Assembly (NCBI GenBank): GCA_024760905.1
Contig: CM045750.1
Location: 13,370,919-13,434,918 of the forward strand
Direction of reading: 5' to 3'
Source of the DNA: Plotosus lineatus
Taxonomy: Eukaryota > Chordata > Actinopteri > Siluriformes > Plotosidae
Length of the DNA stretch: 64,000 bases
The notes under the pieces were generated by a model. That model was not told the DNA's origin. It was given only the letters and a program-made list of their open reading frames with translations, and made no database searches. The number at the start of each line of letters is the position of its first letter. Position 1 is the stretch's first letter. Positions 1 through 12,438 of the stretch are shown in pieces. Position numbers and translations under genes: made by a program.

Positions 1-614
<614 letters not shown>

Positions 615-687
<73 letters not shown>
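615..687. repeat. (GT)n(AT)n microsatellite
   Basis: A short GT run passes into about 58 bases of pure AT. It borders the SINE1 copy at 688; a second AT run borders its other side. Confidence 0.95.
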
Positions 688-688
<1 letters not shown>

Positions 689-1015
689 TTCTCTTTCGGC
701 TTTTTCCCGTTCTTGGGAGTCGCCACAGCGAATCATCTGATTCGCACGTTTGATTTGGCATAGGTTTTTGCGTTGGATGCCCTTCCTGTCACAACCCTTT
801 AGCAAGGGACAGAAACACGCCAACGGCTTTGCAGCTACTCTTCACGAAAGTCAACAATGTTTCTTTTACATGAACCTCTCACCATAGACAGTGACAGACA
901 TGGCCCGCCTTTGATAACCCAGTGAGCTGCACTGGAGGGACAGTGGCAACCCTGTGGGGACTCGAATTCCCAACCTTAGGATCAGCGATCCTGCGCCCTA
1001 TCCACTAGACCACCA

Positions 1016-1018
<3 letters not shown>
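688..1018 (-). mobile_element. SINE1, tail A
   Basis: Read on the minus strand this is a tRNA-like head (A-box-like 'tggtctagtgg' degenerate here, B-box region 'ggaattcgagtcc'), the constant body (containing 'ctaactgggttatcaaagg' degenerate and 'gacagtctatggtgagagg'-like sequence) and tail A with 'gacaggaagggcatcc', 'gctgtggcgactcc' and 'gccgaaag'. It is embedded between two AT runs. Confidence 0.85.

Positions 1019-1082
<64 letters not shown>
1019..1082. repeat. (AT)n microsatellite
   Basis: Sixty-four bases of pure AT continue the AT run found on the other side of the SINE1 copy, which suggests insertion into a pre-existing AT array. Confidence 0.95.
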
Positions 1083-1085
<3 letters not shown>

Positions 1086-1143
1086 ACAGATGGCTGTGGC
1101 ATTAACCTGGATTCAAATTCTTTTGTAGTAAATGTTGCTTACT

Positions 1144-1478
1144 AAGTACAGTAGTGGTAGTAGTAATAGTGGTAGTAGTAGTAGTGGTAGTAGTAGTAGT
1201 ACATCTGCGTCAGAGCAAAAAGGCCTAGGTTCAATTCCCAGCTCGGGTGTTTCTGTGTGGAGATTGCATGCTCTTCCCGTACTTGTGTGGGTTTCCTTCC
1301 ACTGCCCAAAATTTTGAACAGCAAGCCAAATGGCTATTCCAAATCGCCCTAGGTATGCCAGCCTGGCGAGCTGTCCAGGGTCTACCCCGCCCTCTCCCAG
1401 AGTCGGGTGAGGTGTGTGCCACCCTCCCTACAACCCCAATTAGGATTAAGCGGTTCAGACAATAAATGAATGAATGAA
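1144..1478 (+). mobile_element. SINE3, head truncated, preceded by an imperfect (GTA)n run
   Basis: A GTA/GTG-rich run (1144-1203) leads into SINE3 sequence: B-box-like 'ggttcaattccc', 'tttctgtgtggag', 'gggtttcctt', then tail B 'ggcgagctgtccaggg', 'aattaggattaagcggttcag' split by mutations, and a GAATGAAT end. The A-box part is missing or overwritten by the GTA run. Confidence 0.75.
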
Positions 1479-1924
1479 ACTTAAGTTAGTTTTATCTATT
1501 TATTTTAACATGCTGTATTAACTCCCTCCCACCCTACTGGGTCGAGAACCTTTCAGTCTCAAATCAGCTACTCTAACCATCAGGCCACGACTCTTATGGT
1601 TCTTACTAAACTTCCGAATGGCATCATACCTTTTAATAAAAAACTTTTGTTCTGATTCACAATTTCTTTTATGATCCTAGTGGATATAACCAAGGATCCT
1701 CTTTTTTGTTTAATTTGAAAGAATCCTCAGTGAAATTATTTAATGTCCATTTAAAAAACAGCCACCGATCCAACAATCTAATCAACCTTTACCACGACAT
1801 CAATTGGACATTATGAATGGAATTGTTTTCTTAAAACTCTCCAATTCTCAACACTACTTTAATTGTTGTGTATGTTATGCCACGTGGGCGCAGATGCAGC
1901 CACACCTTACAGCTCGTACTTTCT
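1479..1924. other. No gene or element recognised
   Basis: AT-rich sequence. A short stretch near 1540-1600 (gtcgagaacc, aaccatcaggccacga) looks like a decayed SINE head on the minus strand but is too diverged to assign. Confidence 0.4.
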
Positions 1925-2205
1925 CACTCACTCGTTTACCAAATCGTTTAATCCTATTCAGGTCACTGGGAGGCGGGAGCCCATCTCAGCAACACTGGGT
2001 GAAGGCGGGGCACACCCTAAACAGCTCTTGAGACCAACACAGACCAACACAGAGCAACACACCCACACCCACACACCCACACCCACACCCCCACACACAC
2101 ACACACACACACACACGGGCCAATATGGAGCAGCCAATTAGTCTAATGTGCATGTTTTTGGACTGCCAAGCTCAGGATTCAAATGTTGCGGTAAGGCAGA
2201 CATAC
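1925..2205 (-). mobile_element. SINE3, degraded, with internal (AC)n
   Basis: The minus-strand reading has the SINE3 central 'gtccaaaaacatgcac'-like segment and tail B at the 1930-2030 side. An AC/ACCC run (2041-2117) has expanded inside it. The tRNA head is almost unrecognisable. Confidence 0.65.
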
Positions 2206-2453
2206 AAATTAATATGCCACTGCACCAACACCTTACACAATTCATTATATGTGGTTTCATTTGTCATGTGTGCATGGGCGGGTAGGTGGTCTTGGTGATG
2301 ACGGTGCTGCGTGTTGTATGAACTGATATGAAGGTATAAAACAATTACACTTCCAAAATTGCCAGAAGATGTAACTTTACGATAAATGAGCCTTTTAACT
2401 GTTAATTTGATTTATTAACAATTAATTTCGAAAAGTTGGAGACATTTTAAGTT

Positions 2454-2802
2454 CATTCATTTTCTGAACCACTTAATCCTAATTCAGGTCACAGAGGCTG
2501 GCACCCATTTCAGCTAACTCTGTGCTCGGGCAAGGTACACCCTGAACAGCTCGCCAGGGCATGACAGGGCCAACATTCACACAATCACTGAAACTCTCAC
2601 TCAAATCTAGGGCTGATTTGGAACAGCCAATTAGCCTACGGTACATGTTTTTGTACTGCGGGAGTAAACCATAGTACCTGGACGGAACCTGTGCAAGCAC
2701 AGGGAGAACATGCAAGCTCCAGAAATGCCTGAGCTGATAATCGAACCCAGGACCTTCTTGCTGCAAGGCAGACATGCTAACCAGTAGTCCACCATGCAGC
2801 CT
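2454..2802 (-). mobile_element. SINE3, near full length
   Basis: On the minus strand: head with 'gtggactactggttagcatg', 'ggttcgattatcag', the 'ttctggagcttgcatgttctc' region, 'ggctaattggctgttcc', then tail B with 'ctgttcagggtgtacc', ending in AATGAATGAA. It shares tail B with the SINE1-B copies. Confidence 0.85.
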
Positions 2803-3441
2803 GACACTTTCAGCCTCCTCTTCCAATTCTGTTGTACTCAGATCAACGCAGTGTTCAATTTCTGGCCTGTTCTCTGGTACAGTGCAGTGTATAGTTGATG
2901 AGGGATGTTATCACATTTAAGAAATGTAAAGTGCTGGTACTAAAGATTTGAAAACATAACCTTTCATATTGATGAAAATGTCAACTTATTACAATGCCAT
3001 GTGATGTACTATATAACTGCGGCAAAAAAAAAAAAAAAAAAAAAAAAAAAAGGTTATGTCTTCCCCTTACAGCTTCCCTTCTCCCCTGAGTTTTCAACAT
3101 TAGTACCATTCAACTTCCTGTTGCCTCTTTAATAGACAGTTCATACACACAAAAAACATTACATTATTTAAATAAAATCTAATCTAATGTAAAATAATCT
3201 GAACTAATCTATCTAATATCTGAAATCATATTTGGAGTTCAATGTTGTCATATCACTTCCAGTATATTAAAAGTAATATTAGTTTAAATAACTTTAAATG
3301 AATAACTAGTGTAGTGAAATTGTTTAAAAGGTTCACTTTAAACAGTCACAACATTCTGAATTTATATTATATATTATAACTATGAATGAATATTACACTT
3401 GCTTTGTTATTTTTAACAAAAGTTCATAATTAAAGCTTGTG
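2803..3441. other. No gene recognised; poly(A) run at 3024-3051
   Basis: AT-rich DNA without recognisable coding or repeat content apart from a 28-base A run. The A run could be the 3' end of an old retrocopy, but no body is identifiable next to it. Confidence 0.4.
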
Positions 3442-3455
3442 GACATTACTTTGAG

Positions 3456-3597
3456 AGTAGCTGCAAAGCCGTCGGCGTGTTTCCGCCCTGCGATGGCCTG
3501 GCGAGCTGTCCAGGGTGTACTCTGCCCTCGCCCAAAGTTGGCTGGGATGGGCGCCAGCCTCCCCGCGACCCAAATTAGGATTAAGCGGTTACAGAAA

Positions 3598-3626
<29 letters not shown>
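3456..3626 (+). mobile_element. SINE1, tail B, 5' truncated, with 14-bp target duplication
   Basis: The insert starts inside the SINE1 body ('agtagctgcaaagccgtc') and runs through tail B to a (GAT)n end. It is flanked by identical copies of 'gacattactttgag' at 3442-3455 and 3627-3640. This is a clear 5'-truncated retrotransposition event. Confidence 0.92.
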
Positions 3627-3628
<2 letters not shown>

Positions 3629-3640
3629 CATTACTTTGAG

Positions 3641-4038
3641 CACATTTTTCGAGTTATAAATAGAAAAAAAAAATCCTCATAAGGGATCAATTATATCAGA
3701 ACAAATGATATCTGGGTTTTTTTTCTATGTTCCAATGGTTTGTTTTTTTTCGGATGGGGTGATGCTCACATAATTTGAGGCTCGGATAGTTTGATGCTCT
3801 GATAATTTTTTTTTTTTTTTTTTTTGATATTCCGACGAAACAGGAAAACAAGTTTCGTGTAATTCAACAACAGTCTAAATGATCTTTCACAAGTGCCAAC
3901 TCCCTTCCTGTACTTGTTTCAGAAAGGAGGGGCCAGAGAGTTTACGTTAGTGCAGAAGGAGATAGCATAATAAAGAATAAAATCACATGCAAACACAAAC
4001 AGCTGCTGATGGTGTCTTTACACTGAAGTGATATTTTA

Positions 4039-4105
<67 letters not shown>

Positions 4106-5295
4106 GTAAAGCTGTGTGTCATGAGGACTGATGCATCTACAACTGCTGGACTTTTTCTCTTATTTAAAGTTAGTATTTGACTGAGACGTTAAAATGAACT
4201 CAGTGCCTTCATTACGTGTTATTCCCCCGACTCTAGACTAGCCGTGTTCGTTGAGGCCACAGACCAGTTTGAGGAACTTGTTCTTTGCACAAACACACAT
4301 GTACACAGATTTTAATAACCATGCGATCACAATTTCTTTCTGCACATTTGATGATTATGATGTTGAAAATAATAATAAGGAAATTCTACTCAAAGCCATG
4401 TTTTGCAGGTGTGTTTATTGTTTATTATTGTGAAATTTAAATGATGGATGAACTTTGAAAGTGTCATGTTATATACTTCACCATGTATTCATATGACTGA
4501 GACAGAAAATAAATAACAATATTATAGTGGAATTCTTTCTTTTTTAAAACACGATACATTATCAGACCAGAATCTCACATCCGATAACTGTTACAGCAGA
4601 AATAATTTTTTTTTTCACTTCGTGTACGTTCGCGAAGGAATAAAAACATCACTCATGTTCACTTATCTGTTTAATCAAAAGTTTTATGGCTAACAGTTGT
4701 TTCTCGGCTACATTTAACTGAAAACTGGAAAAATTTAAGTGAAAGACTATTCAACTGAATAATAACAACAACAACAGTTCCCTTTTGATCTGAGTTTTGA
4801 TGTGATATATGTTTTGGAATCTCCTACCTTTCAGTAGCAGTGACTTCAGAATTCAGCACTTGTGGCTTCCAGCACTGTTGATGTCTAATGTTAAACTCTA
4901 CCCGCCAAACTGGGACTGTTTCTCTTCAGAGCTCCAAAGAGGAAGTGGTGTGTTATCAGATTTGTCCAGTGTGCTGTTTGATGCAGTTTTATTTTGCGTT
5001 CTTGTCCTAAAAATGATTACACTCATTGATTAAGTGGTAATCAGGAAAATCAGACAAATTCAGATTTTAAGAGTCTGAGAATCTCCTTGAGATTCTGTTG
5101 GCCATGTATCATTATAACTTGCTGCTGCACCTCACAGGCTGGCTCTGTGTCATGCAGCTCAGCTTCAACTGTGTGGTTGTAAGGCTGGTTACTGGTTTGT
5201 TTCCGTCTCACATTCTGTTTTGAAGTTTAAAGTGGGTTATATCTGTGATGGTGAAATCCATTTATAACACTGATAAAAAGACATTTGTGTGCATT
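3641..5295. other. No gene recognised; (GT)n at 4042-4103
   Basis: Low-copy-looking sequence, AT-rich, with a 62-base GT run, several T runs and no coding pattern I can identify. Short open frames here (for example 4251-4433 and 4809-5033) match nothing I recognise. Confidence 0.45.
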
Positions 5296-5910
<615 letters not shown>

Positions 5911-5925
5911 GACAGACAGACAGAC

Positions 5926-5958
<33 letters not shown>

Positions 5959-5990
5959 TACACACACACTATATATATATATGTATGTAT
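5911..5990. repeat. AGAC / AT / GA / AC microsatellite
   Basis: The tail A copy ends in (GACA)n, followed by AT, GA, AC and AT blocks. This repeats the pattern of SINE1 copies flanked by AT arrays. Confidence 0.9.
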
Positions 5991-7364
5991 ATGTATATAT
6001 TTATGTGCATTAGTAGTTAATTAATAAAAAAGTCCTCATTCCATAAAAAGAAGTTTAATTGTGTGCAATTTCACAGCAGTTATATTTAAGTTCCTCATTA
6101 TGGCTCTCATACTGTATTTGTATTTTCAATATATAAAAGAAAAGAAAAATTCACATAACATTGACATTTTGTGCTGAAAGTACACAAAATGAGCTTTTAA
6201 ATAATGCACTTCTTTAGCCGCATGCACGTATTTTAGTATAAGGGATCAATATGAAGTTCTAACCTATTGAAATCTAAATGTACAGAGTTTCAGTAATTCT
6301 CTTTTTGGTACAGTCTATATTTTATTGTTTTATATTGACAATCAAAAATACAAAAAAAAAACCCTCCATAGACACCTCCAAACCTGTCCTATTAAATTCC
6401 ATAAGTATTTTTGATATCCATCTGTTGTCCAGCAGCTTTGTTCTGCACTGATCAGTTTCATAAAGTTTCTCATTTGGATTAGATATCTGCGAAAGCAAAC
6501 GCTTTGCCATCAGACTCGAAACACACTTTTTTCATTGTTTTTCAATGTGCCTCATTGCAAAAATGTTTCTGTGGGTGATTGCAGAACAGAAAAATTGTTC
6601 ACGCCCAAAAGGTTTTAAAAGAGACACTTTTATTGGTTTATTGTGGAAAACATTGTACTTTTAGATCAAATAGTTGAATATTGGGAATTTAAAGCTAAAT
6701 TTTGATACCAATATAGCAGCATCAAATACAATACTTGTGTCATGACCCATCCTCCTATACGTATCTTCTGGTAAACAGTAAGTATGATGACCGTAGGCCG
6801 CACATGGTCAGGTTTTACCATGCAAAACGTGTTCCATTAATGACAGCAGCATGTTTCAAAAATCCGTTGGATGAAAACGCAGCCACAATAGCAGATGTGC
6901 ATCGGCTGCTCTTGGCGTTTCTTTATAATAAGAATGGTTCTAAATTCTTACAATGATTCTTTAGTTATTACCATAATCACAATTGATGTGCTCAGAGAAA
7001 TGTTCAACTTCAACTTGGTTATACTGTACTTCCCACTGTAATTCTGTTCTGACACGTGCTTCTGGGAAATGAAACAGAATTGAGAAACATGGCTGTGCTT
7101 TAGTCCTGTTAGTTCACCTAAAGAAAGAGAAAATAACTGTCCTCTATTAAACTGCCCTTGTACATTAAGCATATAAACCACTGTACGCTGAGTAACAATT
7201 TCTTACTGAATTCTGACAGAACTAAAATATGTTTTGTCTTTGGCATGAAGTACAACTTCCTGAGTCTACGCAAACTCATGATTTCAGTTGCTTCCTCAGT
7301 TGCGAATAACTAGTGAAAATCAAAAGTAGATTTATTATTGGTGGGTGGAAATAAAAGAAAGGGA
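5991..7364. other. No gene recognised
   Basis: AT-rich, apparently single-copy sequence. A plus-strand open frame at 6735-6956 (73 codons) and a minus-strand one at 6322-6510 have non-repetitive composition, but neither resembles a family I know and neither has convincing flanking splice sites. Confidence 0.4.
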
Positions 7365-8045
7365 TCCCTGACTTTCCGTGGTTAATGGAGACCAAGGACC
7401 CCCCACCCACGAGCGACCGCCGATTTCCGCACAGTAGGATCGAAACCCCCCCCCCCCCCACTCACATACTGTATAAGGTAAGTCTGTTGGGTTTTTACAC
7501 CCGAGCCTAGTGGCTCATCAGGCCGGTGCTTATCCCCGGTTTCCGTAGCGTGAAGCGACCAGGAGTTCAACTCCCCCTGGATGGGACGCTAGTCCATCGC
7601 GGGTTACCTTCCCAGTATATTTTTACTGGTACCCATTTATACTGCTGGGTGAACAGAGGCACACTTGTGGTTGAGACCTTGCCCAGGAGTCTTAGCACAG
7701 TGAGGGTCTCGGTGGGATTTGAACACACAACCTACCAATCACGAGCCCAGCACTCTAACCACTACACCACCGGCCCCACACATACTGTATACGTACATAT
7801 ATATGTGTATATAATATCAATAAATACATATTCAACACTATAAATGCTTATAATAACAATTAAACATTCAAAACTAATGTATAAGATGTAAATAAAATAA
7901 ATACGCACGTATACAGACGCATGTGCACACAGTCAGATGTGCACCTCACACACATGTAAGTAGTTTTGATGGGGCATTAGGATTTTTTTTTTTGCATAAT
8001 TGGCCTTGTTTTGTGGAGAAGTTTGACTTATTTGACTTTTGTTTC
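7365..8045 (-). mobile_element. Family C inverted-repeat element, interrupted by SINE2
   Basis: It shares with 30483-31852 and 41911-42851 the terminal 'gggatccctg', the 'gtatataatatcaata' and 'ctataaatgcttataa' blocks, and the 'gatgtgcacctcac' block. A SINE2 sits at 7476-7778 between two copies of 'cacatactgtata'. No coding capacity is visible. I regard it as a non-autonomous DNA transposon, inferred from its inverted ends in other copies. Confidence 0.7.
7476..7778 (-). mobile_element. SINE2 inserted in family C, 13-bp target duplication
   Basis: On the minus strand the head reads 'ggggccggtggtgtagtgg' with a B-box-like 'gtgttcaaatccc'. The body contains 'tataaatgggtaccagtaa' and ends near 'aaaaacccaacag'. 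Flanks are 'cacatactgtata' at 7463-7475 and 7779-7791. Confidence 0.92.
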
Positions 8046-8130
8046 GCTTGGTGCGCCTTATAATCCGGTGCGCCTGATGTGTGCTCGTGGGGCTGTTCAG
8101 TTGTGCTGCGCCTTATAATCCGGTGCACTT
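8046..8130. repeat. Duplicated 'gcgccttataatccggtgc' motif
   Basis: The motif occurs twice, about 55 bases apart, at 8053-8074 and 8107-8127. I recall this motif as a common end of pogo/Tigger-type elements; that identification is from memory and not tested here. Confidence 0.5.
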
Positions 8131-8149
8131 TCTGACCTGGAAGATGCCG

Positions 8150-8295
8150 TGTTCCAGCCCAGGAAGATTGAACTACACTACACAGTTCTTCTGTATTTCT
8201 TTGATTTTTGCTTCAGAACCTGCAATTTAAGTCACTCCATGAGTTTTCGATTGGATTAAGGTCTGGCAGTTTGGCTGGCCATTCCGTAATGTCAA
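8150..8295 (-). mobile_element. Possible Tc1 transposase fragment
   Basis: The stretch 'gattggattaaggtctggc...ggctggcc' reads like the antisense of a Tc1 transposase segment commonly seen in fish. It is short and diverged, so the call is weak. Confidence 0.35.
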
Positions 8296-8299
8296 TCTT

Positions 8300-8880
8300 T
8301 TCCAAGATGGCGCACCCTAGCGTGCGATGTCGAGGAGTTCTCAGAGTCAAATAGTTTCTTTGTTTGTTTTAATTTGTTCTGTATGATGTTTTTGTTTGTT
8401 TTTTTTTTCTTTTTTGCACTATGCTCGTCTATAACCGTGCGACAATACTACAGCTATGAGAGCACAGTCCTTTGGACTTTTCGAACTGAGCATGCTCATC
8501 TCCTATCCTGAGCTAATCCTGAGCTAATATGCTACCGCAACTCAATGCTAGCCGCACCCCGGATAACAATAAACACAGGCGGAGGCGGAGGGTCTGAATG
8601 ATGACTCCGGCGCTTGGTTAGCGGTGGAAGGTGAGCACTCCCGGTCACATTGCTTGAAAATGTTCAGTCTCTGCGAAACAAGATGGACGAGCTTCATGCT
8701 CGGATTGCAGCGCAGAGGGATCTACAGGACTGCTCCATGATGTGTTTCTGTGAAGCCTGGCTCGAGTAGAGTAAACCCAACGAGGCGACTACAGCAGCCG
8801 GCTACACGGCCTTCAGAGAGGACCGGAGCGCAGCGGCTAGCAACAAGAACCGTGGCGGAAGAACTGCAGATTCTCGTTAA
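8300..8880 (+). pseudogene. LINE 5' fragment with endonuclease N-terminus
   Basis: The fragment begins near 'ccaagatggcgcacc'. From about 8660 one frame reads NVQSLRNKMDEL and CFCEAWLE, then an in-frame stop, then GYTAFREDR. This is the start of the apurinic-type endonuclease of CR1/Rex1-group non-LTR retrotransposons, where the (T/E)xTWL glutamate is part of the active site. Stops and truncation after about 8880 make it dead. It probably belongs to the same family as the antisense LINE at 24090-25347. Confidence 0.6.
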
Positions 8881-9284
8881 ATAAACGTGGTGTACCGACT
8901 GTGGATTATCTCTAAACCTCGCTCTGAGAATGGAGAACGTCTAACTTTGAAGTCGCGGCCATTTTTTTCCAACAAAACAATGGGATAGTGCGAAATAAAT
9001 ATGACTATGATTATAATATAACATAATATAATACAATATAATTTAGTGCAATTTTATTTATTGCGGTTATCTACTGATGTAATGTATTACTATTATTATT
9101 AATTATTTTATTTTTATTACTTATATTATTATTATTATTATTATTATAATATTGCTTACTGGGTCCGTGTAAGGTCCTTTTAAACATAGAATTCTATTTA
9201 TGTATTTATTTTATAGCAGTTTGTGTGTTGTTGATTTGAACCTTCTTTTCTGTTTGTAACGTGACCCCATGACCAACCTAGGTG

Positions 9285-9486
9285 GCGCTGCATTATGCAT
9301 TATTTTTTGAATGTTTAATTGTTATTATAAACATTATAGTGTTGAAAAGGTATTTATTGATATTATGTACACTGATACATGTACATATACGTCAGTCGTG
9401 GGCGTTGATGCTACTTCACGGATTTCGGTGTTCGCATGGGGATCTTGGTCCTAATTAACTGCGGAAAGTGAGGAATCCCTGTGTGT
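9285..9486 (+). mobile_element. Family C right end
   Basis: Matches the right third of other family C copies: 'gcattattttttgaatg', 'attgttattataa', 'tatttattgatatta', 'actgcggaaagtgagg' and the terminal 'aatccctgtg'. Confidence 0.65.
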
Positions 9487-9515
9487 ATATATCTATATCT
9501 ATATATATGTATATA

Positions 9516-10920
9516 CTAGTCCTTCTAAAAAAATTAGCATATTGTGATGAAGTTCATTATTTTCTGTAATGTACTGATAAAAATTAAACTTTCATATATT
9601 TTAGATTCATTGCACACCAACTGAAATATTTGAGGCCTTTTATTGTTTTAATACTGATGATTTTGGCATACAGCTCATGAAAACCCAAAATCCCTATCTC
9701 AAAAAATTAGCATATTTCATCCGACCAATAAAAAAAAAAAAAAGTGTTTTTAATACAAAAAAGTCAACCTTCAAATAATTATGTTCAGTTATGCACTCAA
9801 TACTTGGTCGGGAATCCTTTTGCAGAAATGACTGCTTCAATGCGGGCGTGGCATGGAGCCAATCAGCCTGTGGCACTGCTGAGGTGTTACGGAGGCCCAG
9901 GATGCTTCGATAGCGGCCTTAAGCTCATCCACAGTGTTGGGTCTGGTGTGTCTCAACTTTCTCTTCACAATATCCCACAGATTCTCTATGGGCTTCAGGT
10001 CAGGAGAGTTTGGCACTGTGAGCAGGTGCCAGGTCGTGCTGAAAAATGAAATCTTCATCTCCATGCTGCCATCTGCTGAAAAGCTTTATGAAGTGCTCCA
10101 AAATCTCCTGATAGCTAGCTGCATTGACCCCGCCCTTGATAAAACACAGTGGACCAACACCAGCAGCTGACATGGCACCCCAGACCATCACTGACTGTGG
10201 CTACTTGACACTGGACTTCAGGCATTTTGGCATTTCCTTCTCCCCAGTCTTCCTCCAGACTCTGGCACCTTGATTTCCGAATGACATGCAAAATTTGCTT
10301 TCATCCGAAAAAAGTACTTTGGACCACCGAGCAACAGTCCAGTGCTGCTTCTCTGTAGCCCAGGTCAGGCGCTTCTGCCGCTGTTTCTGGTTCAAAAGTG
10401 GCTTGACCTGGGGAATGCGGCATCTGTAGCCCAGTCCACTGCTTCCACAGGTCCCCCAAGGTCTGGAATCGGCCCTTCTCCACAATCTTCCTCAGCGTCC
10501 AGTCACCTCTTCTGGTTCTGCAGCGTTTTCTCTTTCTTGCGGGTGTCAAGGATGGCCTTCTGGACAGCAGTCAGGTCGGCAGTCTTACCCATGATTGCGG
10601 TTTTGAGTAATGAACCAGGCTGGGAGTTTTTAAAAGCCTCAGGAATCTTTTGCAGGTGTTTAGAGTTAATTGGTTGATTCAGATGATTAGGTTAATAGCT
10701 CGTTTAGACTACCTGAACATGATATGCTAATTTTTAGAGATAGGAATTTTGGGTTTTCATGAGCTGTATGCCAAAATCATCAGAATTAAAACAATAAAAG
10801 ACCTGAAATATTTCAGTTGGTGTGCAATGAATCTAAAATATATGAAGTTTAGTTTTTATCAGTACATTACAGAAAATAATGAACTTTATCACAATATGCT
10901 AATTTTTTGAGAAGGACTAG
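9516..10920 (-). mobile_element. Tc1 transposon with about 200-bp inverted repeats
   Basis: The ends are inverted copies: left 9516 to about 9716, right about 10717 to 10920, starting 'ctagtccttct' and ending 'agaaggactag'. TA is present on both sides (9514-9515 and 10921-10922), the canonical Tc1/mariner target duplication. Each inverted repeat carries 'aaaaattagcatat' twice, at its outer and inner edge, which is the IR/DR arrangement. The total is 1405 bases. It encodes a broken transposase on the minus strand. Confidence 0.95.
9837..10592 (-). pseudogene. Tc1 transposase, frameshifted
   Basis: The start codon is at about 10592, with MGKTADLTAV. Later pieces contain VLFSDESKF (first catalytic Asp), FIFQHDLAPAHSAK (second Asp) and NSPDLKPIENLW (catalytic Glu). 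A stop follows QNQKR early in the DNA-binding region and there are several frame changes. The second Asp codon (about 10035) and the Glu codon (about 9986) are 49 bases apart, whereas DD34E spacing needs 105, so about 56 bases are missing and the frame is broken. The enzyme would act as a cut-and-paste transposase if intact; it cannot be active here. Confidence 0.9.

Positions 10921-10922
<2 letters not shown>

Positions 10923-10969
<47 letters not shown>
10923..10969. repeat. (AC)n microsatellite
   Basis: Forty-seven bases of AC directly follow the Tc1 right flank. Confidence 0.95.
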
Positions 10970-10970
<1 letters not shown>

Positions 10971-11526
10971 TTTTTGTTTTTCGTATTGTTTTTGCTGGCT
11001 TCAGGAAGTCTTGTTGTCTCAACTAAAATACTACCGGTACCTAATTTACAGATACATGTTGGTTCTTATACATATAATTTCTAATAAAATGACTTCCAGA
11101 GAAATTCTTCCAAAGTTCTTCTTCCTGGGTGTTGTACTTCAAAGAAAATAATGCAATAACTGCAACAAGTAACATTTCCATTCATGTCACAATAAGAAAG
11201 AATATTTTGTCGTTTACCACAAACGCAAGGCTGAGGGCAAAGTAAAAGCTATTTACATCATCCCACCTCATGAGTAGAGAGCATTAAGACAGATGGCGAA
11301 ATAAAAAGTGTGTGAAGAGAAGGCAATATAAATAAGTGGAACAACAGAAAACATGTCTTGCTTTATTTTTACATTTTGTATTTTTAGTAGATTTGTTCTG
11401 TTAAAAATTACTTCTATGTTGAAAATTATTTTTGACAAAATTCTTACAAAAAGATTGTTATAGTTGTCTTTTTTCGAACTCCACTTTTTTTGCCCTTTCC
11501 CTAACAGCAAATCAATATCTGCCTCG

Positions 11527-11529
<3 letters not shown>
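10970..11529. other. No gene recognised
   Basis: AT-rich sequence downstream of the receptor gene. No domain or repeat identified. Confidence 0.4.

Positions 11530-11604
<75 letters not shown>
11530..11604. repeat. (AT)n microsatellite
   Basis: About 75 bases of pure AT. Confidence 0.95.
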
Positions 11605-11606
<2 letters not shown>

Positions 11607-12438
11607 AATGTTACTAAACTGATGTTAAACAAATAAATTAAAACAGAAAAAAAATCATAAATTTTCAGCATTTCTACTCTAAAAAAACAAGTTAACAACA
11701 AAGACAACCCCTGAAATTTCAAACCGAATTTCCTTTCTGAAGTTCTTGCATTATAGCATTGTAGTATCCATGGAAATGTACACGCCACATTACCAGGAAA
11801 CGTCCAATTTTGCGCCACATTCCCAAGTGTCTTTGTTGTTACTGGCACTTAGCGGAAAAATCGCCAGTTTACAACAAAGCCAAGTCAAAGTGTTGTTTGT
11901 TCGAAGGTGACAGATCTTCAACCCAGTTGTTTTTTTTAATTGATCAATGTGTATCAAAGTAATTCAGGAATATTATTCCAATGCATGCAAGGCTAACAGA
12001 TTTGAAATGGTTAGCAGCTAAAAAAAAAAAAACTGTGACATTGTTTATTTGTAAATGTCTATCACTACATCGATCAGTTGCTAATTAGAGCGCAAATTCA
12101 TTTTGCTAAATAAAAAAAAAGAACAAAAAGAAACAACGGTTTTCAAAAGTAGAAAACCTGAAAGGGATTTGTTAGTTTTACAACAATTCGAATAGTACAT
12201 CATTTGCTTACGGGCAGTGTGGAGACACTTTATTCCCATGAACTGAGAGACAAAAGACCGTCCTTCAAGGTTAAATTTACATATTAGTTGTTATAAATAT
12301 TCCGCCTGAGTTTAAAGGCTTTAATCAGAAAGTTCAAATTCCAAACATTTCCTCTGATTAAGTCTGATCCTTAGAGTCAGGTTTTGGCTCCTTATAGTTC
12401 ATCTCCTGGGTATTAGTGTTGTTGTATATTGTGTCCAC
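11605..12438 (-). other. Downstream region / probable 3' UTR of the LPA receptor
   Basis: AT-rich sequence after the stop codon of the receptor gene on the minus strand. Candidate AATAAA signals are at 12229-12234 and 12044-12049 (TTTATT on the plus strand). The end of the transcript cannot be fixed from sequence alone. Confidence 0.4.
12229..12234 (-). terminator. Candidate polyadenylation signal AATAAA for the LPA receptor
   Basis: A canonical hexamer on the minus strand about 205 bases after the stop codon. Such hexamers are common in AT-rich DNA, so position is the only support. Confidence 0.35.

Noticed and set aside
6735..6956. 73-codon frame as a candidate host exon
   Set aside because: Composition is plausible but there is no recognisable domain and no good splice acceptor and donor at its ends.
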